A stretch of DNA of 64,000 bases. It comes from Climacium dendroides (taxonomy: Eukaryota > Streptophyta > Bryopsida > Hypnales > Climaciaceae). Positions within the stretch are counted from its first letter, which is position 1. Every line of letters begins with the position of its first letter. The notes beneath the pieces were generated by a model. That model had not been told where the DNA came from. It searched no databases and saw nothing but the letters and a program-made list of their open reading frames with translations. Of this stretch, positions 10,263 to 23,200 are shown in pieces. Location of the stretch: contig OX467089.1 in NCBI GenBank assembly GCA_950106755.1, positions 22,363,345-22,427,344 on the forward strand, given 5' to 3'. The position numbers and the translations under genes were made by a program.

Positions 10263-13200
10263 TTATATGCCGGAACTGCCGCCTCCAGACAAATTTGACA
10301 GTATTACATATGCAAAAAGCACGGACGAGGAAAAGAGAGAAATCCATGTTCCACTGGGAACCATCTCCATGGCTGCTGTGACTGGAGATGTCTTTCGGCC
10401 TTCTGCCCAAAGACGCAACCGTTCTGCCTCTGCTGCATACACTGCTCTTCCCTGTTCACAAGCACTGGGGATTAAATACATGCTCGAACAACAGCTCTTC
10501 GCCTACATAATTTCTCAACATAAGCGGCGGGATGTAAAATTATTCCAGATTCACGTCTCAAAAGACTAATGACCACTTCAGTCTTCCTGGGATAAGGCTA
10601 ATTTACAAAGGGATGCGGTACGTACCTCTTGATCAAACCAACGACCACGCCTGAACCAAGCATTCAGAATGGCCAAAACGATACGAGGAGGGGTGAGATA
10701 ATTGATAGCCTTGCCAGTGCCTTTCACAGTCCTTAGGCCGGGCACCAACGCTTGAGCAACGGTCTCCGGTTGCTCGCAAATTATATTGAATACTTGCTTG
10801 TTTTGGAGAGTAGCACCACTGCAAAACGATTAATGCCATTTGAGAAACCAATAACCCATCTAACAAATACCTCAGCTCATAAACCACGAGGCCAGTGCTT
10901 GTGAATGAAGCCGACTGTATCAGCAGCGATAACGTAAAGAATTATTCTTTATGTTGATAAGGATAATTCTTTACGTTGTCGCTGCTGATACAGTCGGCTA
11001 TCGAAGTTGCAAAAGTTATTATACCTGAGGAGCAGATCAGTAAGAACCATGCCTGGGGAGGCGGTATGAATTCCCACTCTGGAACGCTTACATTCTTGCA
11101 ACAGGGAAGCGGATAATTGCCGTAGCCCACATTTTGTTGCTCCGTAACTGTTATAAGAGAAAGTCAGATATTATAGAGAAAACAAGATCAGAAAAAATGA
11201 AAAGTAGAATGATAAATCTGAATCCCACAATTGTATTTAACATTTACGCGTTTAGATCCTAATCACTGCATCGAGTGAGTGTCAGAAACTTGCACTGCAG
11301 TCAAGGGGGTACTTGTGCCTCCAGAACCAGCCCCATCCATGTTAAAGATGTGCCCTCCTCTGGACTGTTTTTTCATTACTCGGATAGCTTCACGTGTGCA
11401 TATCAAAGAGCCCGTCAAGTTTGTAGACACAATCTGTAAACAAAGATCTGATCAGTTTCTTAAATAAGCAGATCTCGTCGGAAATCCTTTCCTCACCTCA
11501 AAACCTCTAAAATATCCTGCAACAAATGTCTTTGAAGAAGATACGCGGAAATTGCAGGCCAAAAAATAAGAAATCCACATTAAAAGAAGCGATCAGTACC
11601 TGAGTAATTTCTTCATCCGAAAACTCAACCAGAGGCCTGAAACCCTTATTCATTCCAGCATTATTAATCTACATTAGCCCAACCCCACAACACGGACATT
11701 ATGAGATCACGAGCAATATACGTTCAGCTCATCGACTGTAATGCAGCCACCTGTAAGTTAACATACTCGCAATGCCAAGCGGCCACAAGTAGATGTCACA
11801 ACTGAACAATTTTCACGTGAAACTAATGAACAGAAGGCATGTAAGCGTTGACAGAAAACCGCTTAAAATTGAGTCCGCACCCAAATATTAATGCTCCCAA
11901 ACTCTCGCACAGCTGCTTCAGAAAGGGCACGCACATCCTCGCTCTTCGAAACATCACAAGGGATTCCCACGACCTTAGGGAAACTCTTCAAACTGGTTGT
12001 TCCAATCGCATCCTCTGACTCAAGAAAATCGCGATGCATCTCTTCAACCTCTCGCTGAAGCTCCAACACTGTACTATTCACAGAATCGAGACTGTTCTCC
12101 ACCAAAAGCAAAATAGAAAAAAACACTCCGTCAATGTATACCAATTACCTATCTAGGACTGCTACCGATAGGGCTACCAACTAATGTCTCACAAGCAGTG
12201 TCAAAAAGATCTAAATGAATGCTTCACTTTTCCACATTGAAAATAGGTGAGAGAAGACTATCACCTTCGAGATGTAATGAAAACATTGTCACCAGCTCGC
12301 AGAAATTCACGAGCAAGAGCTTTGCCAAGACCACGGGTGCTGCACAGGGAGCGAGGAAGAAACGTAAATTGATTATCAACATCATCTTTCAATCATACAA
12401 TTTCAAAATCAATCGGGAATTCTGAAAACACACACGTCATGAACATAAAATCATTACTCCAAGTCATAAAGCAATTAACTAATCGCACTGAGCGTTTGGC
12501 AACCACTTTGTAGACTCCTTGACGACACATTCTGAAATACCCATGCACATTCAGCCAGTAGTACCTAATGCTATTTATCAGGTGATTGCAGCAGAAGTCA
12601 CCTATCATACATATCTTCAACACAAACCTTAAAATATCATTTCCACTCCTCTCTAAAACAAGAAACTGGCGCGTACCTCCCTGTGATAACTACATTCCGC
12701 CGACCTCGTCTCGCGTGACCTTCCAAAACTTGTCCTGCTCCGATCATTGAGCCTATTACTATTCCGGCAAGCCAACTAAACCAAAGAAGTTCCTGATGAG
12801 CCTCAGATCCTGCAGGTGAAGGCAGGTTTAGGAAACATGAAACACGATTAATATTAATTCCTCACTTTAGGGGTTCACATTCCTATCGCAGCATGGGCCA
12901 AAGAAAGAGTTTTCAACTATCCAAATGTGGACGACGGTAGCAACAATCAATATAGACCCTGACTGGAAGTATACCAATAAAAATCCTAACCGCACCAATG
13001 TCCACGTTGCAATTGAAGTTTGCAAAACAAGAAAAAACTGAAATCTCAAGAGCAAACTGACTACACTTTTACAGAAACAAGAGACCTTCAGCAAGCAAGA
13101 GATCTCCAGAATAAATCGTGGGGGGAAAAGCTCGACATACCGGACAGCTGAAAACCTGTGGCTAGGATGGCTCCAGTTGCACCCATGATGAACGTGAACT

Positions 13201-14142
13201 TCCCGAGCTGACTTGCAAACTGATAGCACGCAGATATCACGATGAATCTTCTAACGCAAAATGGTCCAACCTCTTAGATGACAGAAATCATAAAGCAGAG
13301 GAACCACATAGCAGGCCTAGCAATCAATGAGAGTTTCTCGAGGTAGGTCGGTGCTTCTATTCCTTTCGTAGCAAATACAGTTTCATGAAGATACCACGTA
13401 CCGCGAAGAAATCGTCCTCAGCTCTTCGAAGGCCATTGAAAACTTTATCCCTCAACTTCCCAGTAACCGAAGGAGTAGAACCGTTCAAGAATCCAAGTGG
13501 ATCCCACCGAAGCTTTGTTTTCTTGGCAGACCTCAACTCAAGCACAGCATCCTCTTTATCTTGGAGACCATTAAAAGCCCGCACGATTTTCCTGACAATT
13601 TTTACTAACTTTGGTTGCTGCCTGGTGCTTTGATGCACCACATCCACTTCCACTTCCACACCATCGAAAGAGGAATTCAAATTATCGCTTAACCGGGAGG
13701 GCTCCCTGACTTCAATCTCCTCCACAGTCAAGAAATTATCGGCACCATTATCATCAGGTAAAACTTCAACCTCACTTCCCGAACTCCTTTGCAGTTTCTC
13801 AAAATCTGCTCCTGATCCGACATCCTCCCCTTCATCCAAATTCCCTTCGCCACCAGACCGCACCACGACCGAACACCTCTTAAACTCCCTAATTCCCCCA
13901 CGTCCGAACACAGCCGGACTCCTCTGAACCACAAACCTCGGCGAAAGGAAAGCAGACCGAAAGCACAAGGAACCTCCTCCTCTCACCTCACGCATCAAAC
14001 AAACCTGCACTCTACTCCCTCGCAACGCCAGCCCCGGCGCCCGCATCCGCAACGAAGCTTGTCCTCCACTCCTGCCGCAATTCACAAAATTCGATTCGGG
14101 CCGCACAAGCATGGCCGACGTCGCCCCAGCCATGCTGTACAT
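10263..14142 (-). CDS. NYC1: Chlorophyll b reductase NYC1 (short-chain dehydrogenase, chloroplast)
   Basis: NYC1 reduces chlorophyll b to 7-hydroxymethyl chlorophyll a in thylakoids, the first step of chlorophyll b and LHCII breakdown. Ten exons agree in phase: 14142-13402, 13219-13141, 12809-12677, 12339-12265, 12091-11881, 11668-11600, 11433-11294, 11147-11025, 10818-10626 and 10451-10263, giving about 650 aa. Exon 1 encodes a Ser/Arg-rich transit-peptide-like N terminus and an acidic linker. Then come a hydrophobic segment (FTFIMGATGAILATGFQL), the NAD(P) loop VVITGSTRGLGKALA, CDVSKSEDV, NNAGMNKGFRPLVEF, and the catalytic Y-G-A-T-K of YGATKCGLRQL with SPGMVLTDLLL. The C-terminal half (TPPRIVLAILNAWFRRGRWF, YAAEAERLRLWAE) is typical of NYC1 rather than NOL. 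The start could be 14142 or 14133. Intron 7 has a GC donor. The N-terminal region is longer than in angiosperm NYC1. Confidence 0.93.
10910..10998 (-). repeat. Long near-perfect hairpin in NYC1 intron 8
   Basis: Arms at about 10910-10947 and 10961-10998 (CCGACTGTATCAGCAGCG / CGCTGCTGATACAGTCGG and onward) pair over roughly 37 bp with about two mismatches around a 13-nt loop. It lies wholly inside the intron between exons 8 and 9. It could be a tiny palindromic transposon or a small-RNA precursor. Confidence 0.85.
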
Positions 14143-14710
14143 CACCACAACCGAAAAATCCAAAAACGGCTACACAAAGTACTCCACGCTCACGACGCAC
14201 CTCCAAGCTCACGAAATTGGATCGGAATCGAGAAAAAAATCTACGTCAAAAAAAATCAAATCGAAGTAAATTAAGAAATCGAATTGAAGCTCCGAGTAGC
14301 AAATAGCGAGGGACACGTGAGAGTAATATTTCGTGAGGATTCAGAACGGAACAGAGCAGGACCGCACAAGCAAGGCAGACGTCTCGCAGCCATGCTGTGC
14401 ATCGCCACAACTAAAACAATCCAAAAAAATACACAATATTCGTCACGCTCCTAACCTCGAAGTAACGCAAAGTTCGCCTCAGAACAAAGTCTACGCCAAG
14501 TAAATTAAAATTGAAGCAAAACAAATCCAATCCAAGCTCTAAGAGGCCTGTAACAGCCGCAGTAATGGCGACGACAGACTGAGAGTAAAATTTGTTGCGT
14601 ATTCGGAAAAGAACAAGGCAACAAAGACTCCACGATCTTAACCTCAACGCACCTGCAAGCTCGCGAAATCGAAACGAAACCGGCACGAAATCAGGACGAA
14701 ATTTGTTCCA
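14090..14710 (-). repeat. Partial tandem duplications of the NYC1 start region
   Basis: About 14095-14215 and 14355-14480 share CCGCACAAGCA, AGCCATGCTGT, CATC(A/G)CCACAAC and ATCCAAAAA in the same order. A third, weaker copy at about 14620-14700 keeps ACTCCACGATC, CGCACCTGCAAGCTC and CGAAATCG. On the NYC1 strand the second unit keeps an ATG-x-AGC-ATG-GC start-like block at 14397, opening a reading frame of about 43 codons. If transcription begins upstream of it, that frame would act as an upstream ORF. Confidence 0.65.
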
Positions 14711-15264
14711 CTTAAATTCGAACTGGAGCAACGCAATAAAGAAGTGAGAACTAAAGGGTCAGTGAGGCGTGAGAATTAAATTTGTCGACGGACTCGGACC
14801 AGTCGAGGAGAAGATGGCGGACTTCTTCGACCGCGCGAGTTCCGACGACCATGGGAAAAATTGGTTGCGGCAAGCTAGCGATGACGGACATGAAGCTGGC
14901 GGGCGAGAGACGCAAAGGATTGAGCTCGTGGCAGCAGCACGCGTTCACGTCACGTCCCTCAGACCGACTCCTGACCATCTCCCTTTTAAGATACGCCACT
15001 TTCCAAATATCATCGACGCCACTTCTCCACCCTTGAAACGATCCGACGGATCCTGTTGCACATGCAGGCAGCAGCTAGGTCGGCGCGCGCGGCCACTCAC
15101 AATTGGACGGCTGAGGAAGGACCCTCGGAGCCTTTGGATTGGTCGTCACGAAACCCTCGGGCTTCACAAAACACTTTTGTATGCAAATTGCCTGAGAATA
15201 TCAAACGCTCCCTGACGGAATGCTCCCTCCCATTGTAAAATTGTTCCGATCGCTAGGGTATTGA
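14711..15264. other. GC-richer stretch upstream of NYC1
   Basis: CpG-rich sequence, likely the NYC1 promoter or first untranslated exon. Open frames exist on both strands, but none shows a recognisable domain, so I do not call a gene. Confidence 0.4.
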
Positions 15265-15690
15265 TCGAAGATGAAAACAAGCGAGATCGGAATAAAGTGC
15301 TTTCTAGATATTTCATGAATGGCAGGGATGTACGACGGGCACGTGAACTTCCGTCGGAAGACAGAAAGACACTGTCCTGAATGGAGAGGAGTGGTGAATC
15401 TCAAAAATGACAAAGCCAAATAATACAAAGTTACGGTTTTGCAGTGCTCATGAACATCAAATGCTTCTAACCAGGAGTCCTCGTCTTTTCGACAGCTGGT
15501 GTTTTGCACGAAGATGACACCAACGAGATCGGCATGCATAGCTTTCCAAATAATCAATAAATGGCAGGGATGGCACGAAAAGTACAGTCGACAAGTGGGA
15601 TACTAAGTGGTGAAAGAGAAAGTTGTGACGTTCCAAACGGCAAAGGCGATACTTGACAAAGTACTTCAAAGCTTTAAAAATGAAAAGCAA
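15265..15690. repeat. Diverged tandem duplication between NYC1 and ERH
   Basis: Units at about 15265-15440 and 15505-15690 share GAAGATGA(A/C)A, GAGATCGG, AATGGCAGGGATG and later GTGGTGAA with AAAGTT. The function is unknown. 15690-16079 has no recognised feature beyond the likely ERH 3' UTR. Confidence 0.5.
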
Positions 15691-16079
15691 GAAGAACTAA
15701 AGCCGCAGAGCCTGCTGGTCAAACAACTCAGGGATCTAAAGCTTACATCACTGAAACCATCACATACTTGTGTGGAATATGCTGAGGTAAAAGCAATGGA
15801 CGCGGATACATACAACTCTTCTATGTCCACTACGGCAACACCAATCTGGGGCAACTATAAAAGACGCTGATCAGAACTACACACAGAAGCGTAGGTAACA
15901 CAGAGAGCGTGGGACTACTCTCAATGTCTCCACAGATTTTCTCCCTGCGGTTCAATAGTCTGTCACATTGCAACAATTGGATGTCACGGATTTGTTGTGT
16001 GCCGACCACGGTCACAATAGGTTTTATGAAAGATTTGATCCGCCCTCCAGTCCCATTCTAGCAAACAAATGCATCACTT

Positions 16080-17307
16080 CTAGTTCTTGGCCAGCTTCTT
16101 CAACCGCTGAAACGCCTGCTGCTTGATCCAGGATCGATCGAAAGGTGCATAAGCTCGGATGGTCGGATCGAACCTAGAGCAACATAAAAAAAGCCGCACT
16201 GATTAAATTCCAGAATCGATATAGATTATCTGTAGAAAATGAACATGAAGACATTGCAGAGCTACAAACTTTGGTACAAATAATCTTTAAGATGTACTGA
16301 TTCCAAGCGCAACTCCACTAATAGCAGATTTGAACATATAGCAAGGATGGCCGCAATTTCCATATCACGCTGAAGCAAGCACAGGAGAAATGGACCAAGG
16401 GGCTCACAAGAGAGCACTCACCAAAGCCAGTGCAGACCTACTAACTGTGGTACAAAAAATAATTTTTAAGAGAAATGAACAAACCCAACTCCGCCAACAG
16501 AAGATTCGAACACACGGACGACTGCGATTCAGCTTCAGCAAGCACAAGGAGGAATGACGAAGGCGCTTACACGAGAGCGCTCATGTCGGTGAGCGCTTCA
16601 ATATACTTGTACAAGTCCGATATGTCGTATGTGATGTTCCGTAAGTTAGGATTCGCATCTTTCAGCCTTTTTTCAAATTGCCCGCAGATACCTGCTCCCC
16701 CAAAAAGGACACAAGCCATGAGCACGACAGAAACTGTTATGAACACCGACAGTGCTCTCGTCGATGCTATGTTGAAACAACAAACCAATATACAATACTT
16801 GCCCTAAACGATACTTGCCCCGAACTTAAATTCAGAAGCAGCAGGGAGCAAAACATAGAGATGAGAAAAGAAATCAAGTACCATCCACTGCCGCAGGAAC
16901 GGATTCGTAATCCATGAAAGTTCGTGTGGCTCGGTTCGGAGTAGGCTGCATCAGGATAATCGTGTGCCTCTGTGCCTGTCAATCAATCAATCAATCAACC
17001 CGCTCATTAAGACATTAACAATCCCACCGGCTAACGATCATCCAGCTCCAAAATTAGCCATCACAAAACCTACGGCATCTCGCCAAGGGTATCACACAAC
17101 CCTAATATCCCAATTCCACCAGAAACACTACAAATTCCCCGCCGCACACCCGCACTTAAAATCTGCTCACACACCGCAACCTCTATGCAAACCTCCATTC
17201 TCGGAAACCCCGAACCAACGCAGGCTCTCATTCAAACATCAAATAGGGTACAAAAATTCAAAAGCAGCAAACTTCTAAAGAAAACTTGCGTGAAATGAAA
17301 GTACCAT
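16080..17307 (-). CDS. ERH: Enhancer of rudimentary homolog
   Basis: Small, highly conserved nuclear protein that acts in mRNA processing and elimination complexes. Four coding exons agree in phase: 17307-17305 (ATG only), 16975-16882, 16691-16571 and 16173-16080, giving 103 aa, the normal family length. Recognisable segments in order are RHTIILMQPTPNRATRTFMD, YESVPAAVDG, FEKRLKDANPNLRNITYDIS, DLYKYIEALTDMSALV and DRSWIKQQAFQRLKKLAKN. The first intron begins directly after the start codon (AAAATG|GTACTT), so exon 1 is 5' UTR plus the ATG. An ERH-like fragment lies at about 8250-8560. Confidence 0.95.
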
Positions 17308-20254
17308 TTTGGGAAATTGGAACAGCGAGAGGCCTCGAAGGTGGATTTGGTGAGCGCTGTCTGAGTCTGAGTCGGCGATGTGGGTATGGCGTCGAGGATT
17401 GAAGCTCGCTGCGAATTCGCGAGCTCGTTGGAGAACGAAAGCACGGGGCTCTCCTCCGTCAACTTGGTGGTAAAGCCTCACTGAATGAACTTACATTAAA
17501 TAATGATGGGATTCTTTTTTAACGTGGAGAATCCCATATACCAATGATTTCTCATTTTGTGGTAAAAGTTGTGTTAGAAAGGGGCTTGGGGGATGAATTT
17601 AGGTAATTTTTTAGGTTTTCTTCGATGATATCACCCTAATTTACCAAGAGGGAGCATATCTTTAATGATGGAGGCTATGTATTGTCTAAAAATTTTCACT
17701 TTCAAAGAAAGAATGTTACCCCAAAAAAAATCTTTTTGTAACAAAGACTAGTATGCCCTATGCCCTTGCCACAGTCAAAATAAAAGTAAAAGTAATTTAT
17801 CTAATTTTTTAGTTCATAAAAACTTCAAAATACAATAACTTTCTCACCGTAGGTTCACACACCACAAAACAAAAGCTCGTGCACCCCTCTTTGCCGAGAG
17901 CTTTCCGACAGCACCAAGAACGCGATTGGGGAATGTATGGTCCGGGAGCTCTCAACATAACAAGCAAAACAAAAACAAAACAAACAAACAAATTTAAGGT
18001 ATGGATTTATGTTACATTTTCACTATTGCACCAATTTATCCTATTAATGTGAAGGACTATAGTTTATCAAAGTCACATTTTTAATACATTTAAATTTATT
18101 CAAGTTGAAATATTGTCACTTTGTACTACTCAAGTAAATTCTATCAATATAAGAGTTTGTATAGTGTAAGACCTCCTTTTACTAATTGAATGGATTTTAG
18201 ACAAATGAATGTTTTAGGTTTGTGTGAACATTTGGATACATTTAGATGGATGTAGATGAAAATGGATGAAAGTTGGATGAAAAAACATGAAAGTTGGATG
18301 AAAAACATAAAAGTCAAATGACAATCAAACTACTTGGAATAAAATGAAAATAGAATAGATTCTATTATATTGATTTTATGTAAAACTATATACTAGTGTT
18401 GTTTCAAATTTATATAATTTTCAAATTAGACTAAAATAACTAAAGCTCCATTGTTCTCCAAGCTACTTGTGATGTTCAATTGGAAGCTTAATTTATAGTT
18501 GAGAATGTTAAAGTTTTATGCAATGTTATAAATATTCAACATTTTTCTATACATTCAACGAATAATTAGGTTTGGAAAGAAATACCCCCACATCCTCAAG
18601 TTGTAAGACTTACTACTATTTTGTCAAAAACACTTGGAAAGAAAATGAAGCTTCTAAATGGGTGCAAGTTCTTTGCACATTTCCAAGGGCGGAAGTTTCA
18701 TTGTAATTCAATATTTGGAACACACGAAGATGGCTGATGTGACGTGGGCACTACTAAGTCAGATAATATTATTTAATTAAATTTTGAAAAAAACATTTTT
18801 TTATTAATTTTTTAATATTCTAACCAATAGCTATGTTGGTTCATAGCTTGGAGAAGAGTCCTAAAACCCTCTATGGCTTCATTGTTCTAATATATTCTAG
18901 TAAAGTAAAAGAATCATTTAAATTTTATTTCCACAAAAATGTATGTACTTCATGAAATGCCAAACTAGATTGAAAATTTTTAGTCACTCTGTTTGCTAAG
19001 TCAAATACTCAATTGTTTTATACCTTACCCTAGTTGTTTTTTGTTTGACCACATGAAATTGCAAAAGCAAAAATAACAAAAATATGGTTGATTAGTGGTC
19101 AAACATTTCTTTTTCATATTATCAAAGGAGCTATAATTTGTTATTTTGTTGATATATGGTATATCTACATCTTTGAATTAACTTCAAGCCATTTCTAAGT
19201 ATTTTTTACTATATTAAGACATTTTATTCAAAAACAGATATGCTTGTATATTGTATTTTATAGATTTCAACTTTTTGTTTGTAAAACTTGATATTGACAT
19301 TCTAATTGATAATTTTTTATATAAATAAATTAACAAAATGAAGTTTCCTAACTTTGGTCACTTATGTGAGCCATTTCTAATACTTAAAGATTATTGTGGA
19401 AACTTAAAGAAATAAAGAAAAGCTATTTTAAATACCAACAATTCTAGCAAGCAAGCCTACAAGCCTTGAGCCTATGTATAAGTAGATATTCTACAACTAT
19501 TGAAGGTGCTTATAACATAAGTACTGGCTACAATTATTGAAGGTACTTATAATATAGGTACCTACAACATAGACACCTATAATATAAATATCCTATAACC
19601 ATAGAAGGGACCCATAATATAGGTACCTATAATATAATAGCTTAGGCTCCTAGACACAATATTGTAAGAGTATATTGTACTTGATTTATAGAAGTTCCTA
19701 ATATTGATGATCAAAGTTGTACTCTAAATAACTATTGTGGATATTTTGGGATGAATAAATAAAATTTCATCCATAAATTGCAAATTTCATCCGCTTCCAT
19801 GGATGTAAATAGCTTCTTCCTCCCGGTGATTATCACTTTCTACACTGCCTAAAAAAACTGCTTACCCAGTACAGTATTTGACTGCACGATCATAGACTTC
19901 AATTAACTGCAATGAATGACGGTTATGGGACCCCATTTGCAGGATTTGAAAGCTCGCCTGCCCGGAGATGGCGGGGAATTAAGCCGCTAACGGCCCCCCC
20001 TTCGTTCGTCGCTTCCCGACGTTTTCGTTCGTTCGCAATTCTCGTCGAAGAGGGTTAGGACTTGGGAGGGAAGGAGGGAGAAGAGTGGCGGGAACAAGCC
20101 CTTTGTTTGCTTGTCTCTCTCTCTCTCGTCTTTGCTGCCGTTTTGGCTTCTCGATTGCCGAAGTTCTTACACTTGTTTCCCCTTTGCTTTGTTCTGGATC
20201 TTTGATTTTCGTCCCCTTTTAAGTGTTTCATGCCGTAGAGTGTTGATCAGCGAG
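17308..20254. other. ERH-HAT1 intergenic region
   Basis: 17308-17480 is likely ERH 5' UTR and promoter. 17500-19900 is AT-rich, with GGATGAAA-type short direct repeats near 18230-18310 and degenerate tandem repeats of ATAATATAGGTACCTA type at 19480-19640. 19940-20254 turns GC-rich and should hold the HAT1 promoter and 5' UTR, including GTGGCGGGAAC at 20086-20096, an E2F-like site. Confidence 0.5.
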
Positions 20255-23200
20255 ATGAGTCGGGACAAGAAGGTCGTACGCGCGGAGCGAGAGCCCGTCT
20301 CTGACGATTCGAGCAAGCGCCGCAAGTTGGATACGCACGCAGGTGCGAGCAGTCGTGATTGTGCATGTACTGTCTCTTTTTTTCTCGGTTTTACTGATTG
20401 CATTTGCTATAGTTTGGTTTTGTGTCCGGATTATGCATTGTTGGATTAGTCGAATGATGAAGGTTTTTGATCTGGTAGATTGGTATGTTTTTTGGATTGA
20501 ATTAGGATTTAGGTTCTGTGAGATGAACTGTGTAATGTGGGTATACGCGTTTCGTAATTGGATAGACTGTGATTTGAAGTTGCACAGCTAGTTCAGGCAT
20601 TTTGGTTGGTGTATTTCGGTTAAGAAGGCGAGCAGCGCTTCAAACCCTAGTGTGTCTGTGTAGTAAGGGTGCGCATTGCATTACTCGCTGCGTTGATGGC
20701 GACTTGTAATGCACCAAGTTACTTTGATTGCTGATAATTGACCTGAAATGATTTTTTTAAGTGGGCTGGTGGAGGTGTGCACTGTGTTCAAGATCAGCTG
20801 TGTGATGAAGAGAATTACCTTTGTGCACTCAGTTTGGCTACCGTCTGATGAGTGTTCGGGTCATTTGATGGCGTGTGTAATTTGGTGTCAGGCGCCTAGC
20901 ATTTTTGTATAAGTTATATATTTTTGTCGATTAACGGTCTTCTCTGTATCAAATCTAACCATTCTTATAGTTGAAGATTGTTTCTGAGTTTTTGGATAAC
21001 AATTCAAACGTTGGGCTACCAAATATATTAAAATGTTTGGCACCTGACATATGGAGCCCATCATTTGATCGCCTAACATTGTATACAATTAGAATGTTCC
21101 TTTGGATGAGTTCCTTTTCAGTGTTTAGTCACTTCGAATCTTTCTTAGTTTAGGTTCAACAGTCTTCAAGCGTTGAGTAATCGTTCAGGTTTTAATTTTT
21201 AAAATTTTTAAAAGGTCGGACACTTCTTGTGGGAATTATTTGTGCCGAATATTTTCGTCTTTTTCGGTGACTAGTTGGAGGCCCTTTTAAAGGGAATCAA
21301 TCCAAGTATGTGCTTTGGGTGAAATTATTCTTCTCACAGCTCGAGTGGTTGTTGCATTGCGCAGTGACTGGGAAGTATTGCAACGCTGACGAATCAATCA
21401 CATTGCATCTTGGTGAGTCCATTGGTTTGTATCATAAATTTCCGTTGCTGGTTCATGGTTGTAACTCGTTGTATGAGCACAATATTGCGGTACCTCTCCT
21501 GTGATCTACGAGTTGTTTTATTCAAGATTGCTTGATTCAACTTGTATTTAGTAAGATTTTGAATGCTGGGATGTTTTCACGTTTCGTTAGAAATGGTCAG
21601 TACGCTCGTAATCGCTTACTCTGGCTTGTGCTTGGTGCAATGCAGTTAGAACTGCCAACGACCTACATGGAGACGAAGATGAGCTTTCATTCCCTCCGGA
21701 GTTCACGGAACGTTTTTTTGGGGAAGAAGGAAAAATATATGGATACAAAGGATTGAAGGTCTTTTACTTCCCCGTGCGTCCTCTTCTAGCATTACTTGGA
21801 TTGGTATTACTTTTTTTCCAGTGATGCAGACTCTGACGAAACATGTTGTCTGCAGATTGATGTGTGGCTTCACACTGTCTCCTTTTATGCGCATGCTAAT
21901 ATTCACTATGATGTGAAACTTCGGGTATGTCTTACTTGTGGTTGTTTTGAGTTGATGTCTCCGTGAGTTGTATAAGCCAATGATTTGAATGTGGCAATTA
22001 AGTTAAATATACAAGGATCCTTAGCAAACTACAAACTATCAAGCAACTTGCACGATTGAATTTTATCTCCAATATCACAGATGAGATGTTGCATTTCCTG
22101 AATGGTAGCATCATGATGTTGCTAATTACATATTAAATGGTGACCATTCTGCTTATGTCAGGATGGGGGGCCTGGGAACCCAACTGCAAATCTGCCTGCA
22201 AAAATGAAGGTGGATCCTTTGCATAATACCAGCGTATATTGTCAGCGTATGCAGTATCAATGTTTTTACAAGAACATTTTCTAGTTTTCTGACGATCGCT
22301 TAGAGGACAAGGATGAGCTTCTTGATTGTTTTTTGGTCAAGAAAACATCACTAGAGCAGTATTTTAAAAAATTCTGTGTGCATGTTATTGGTGCAGGAAA
22401 TTTTTGGTGAGGCTCTGATTGAGAATCGGGAAGCTTTTCTTGAAATTATACCCCAGTCTACCGATTCTTTCTTGTAAGTGAATGGGCCTCTTCATCTTTC
22501 CCTTTCAATGTATATTTCTGAGCATGTTTGATTTTAGGTTGAAGAATAGCTGGCTGAAATCTGGGATCGCCCTTCGTTAATTGTTTGCCAACACTGGATG
22601 GGTGGGCTTGATAGACAAGTGCTCAAGGAGGAGGGAAAGGTTGTTGATTCCTGGGGAGCAGATCGCGGGAACTCGGCAAATGGCAAACTGCGACAGGTAT
22701 CTGAGTTCCTTCTCTTCCTGCATTTGTTCTTCAAGCTTGCATGACGTTATAGAGATGGCATGTTTGTAGACAACGATAATACTTTATTGAACCCTTTTTT
22801 GTGGATAGTTTTCAATTCCGTTACAAATTAGGTGGAATTTTGTGAGTGTATCGTTTATCAGCTTAAGCGTACCGAGTATCACTCGTTATGTAACACACAT
22901 AGCTTCCTGTTTTGTGGTTACGAGAATCAGGACCTGGTATGCTGACATGTTACTGAAAACTTGAGAGCATGCTTCTGAAAACTAACTGGATGTTGTCGAT
23001 ACAGTTGTGGATGAATGTTATCGTCCATAACGCCAAAATTAGGGAAAGACCTGAACTTTGCATTTATCCTTCGTTAATTCACTAATTTATCATTCATATT
23101 GTTTTAATTTCTTTTGTGTTCTTACCTTCCAGATTGTGCGCTTAGAGCTGAACGATACTCGAGTGAGGAAGTTTTACACTCGCCTGATACCTTTGATCTC

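Noticed and set aside
14769..15215. 148-aa open frame in the GC-rich block upstream of NYC1
   Set aside because: Overlapped by an equally long frame on the other strand, with no recognisable domain and no splice context. GC content alone explains it.
15607..15870. 87-aa lysine-rich open frame on the plus strand
   Set aside because: Inside a diverged non-coding tandem duplication whose other unit does not keep the frame.
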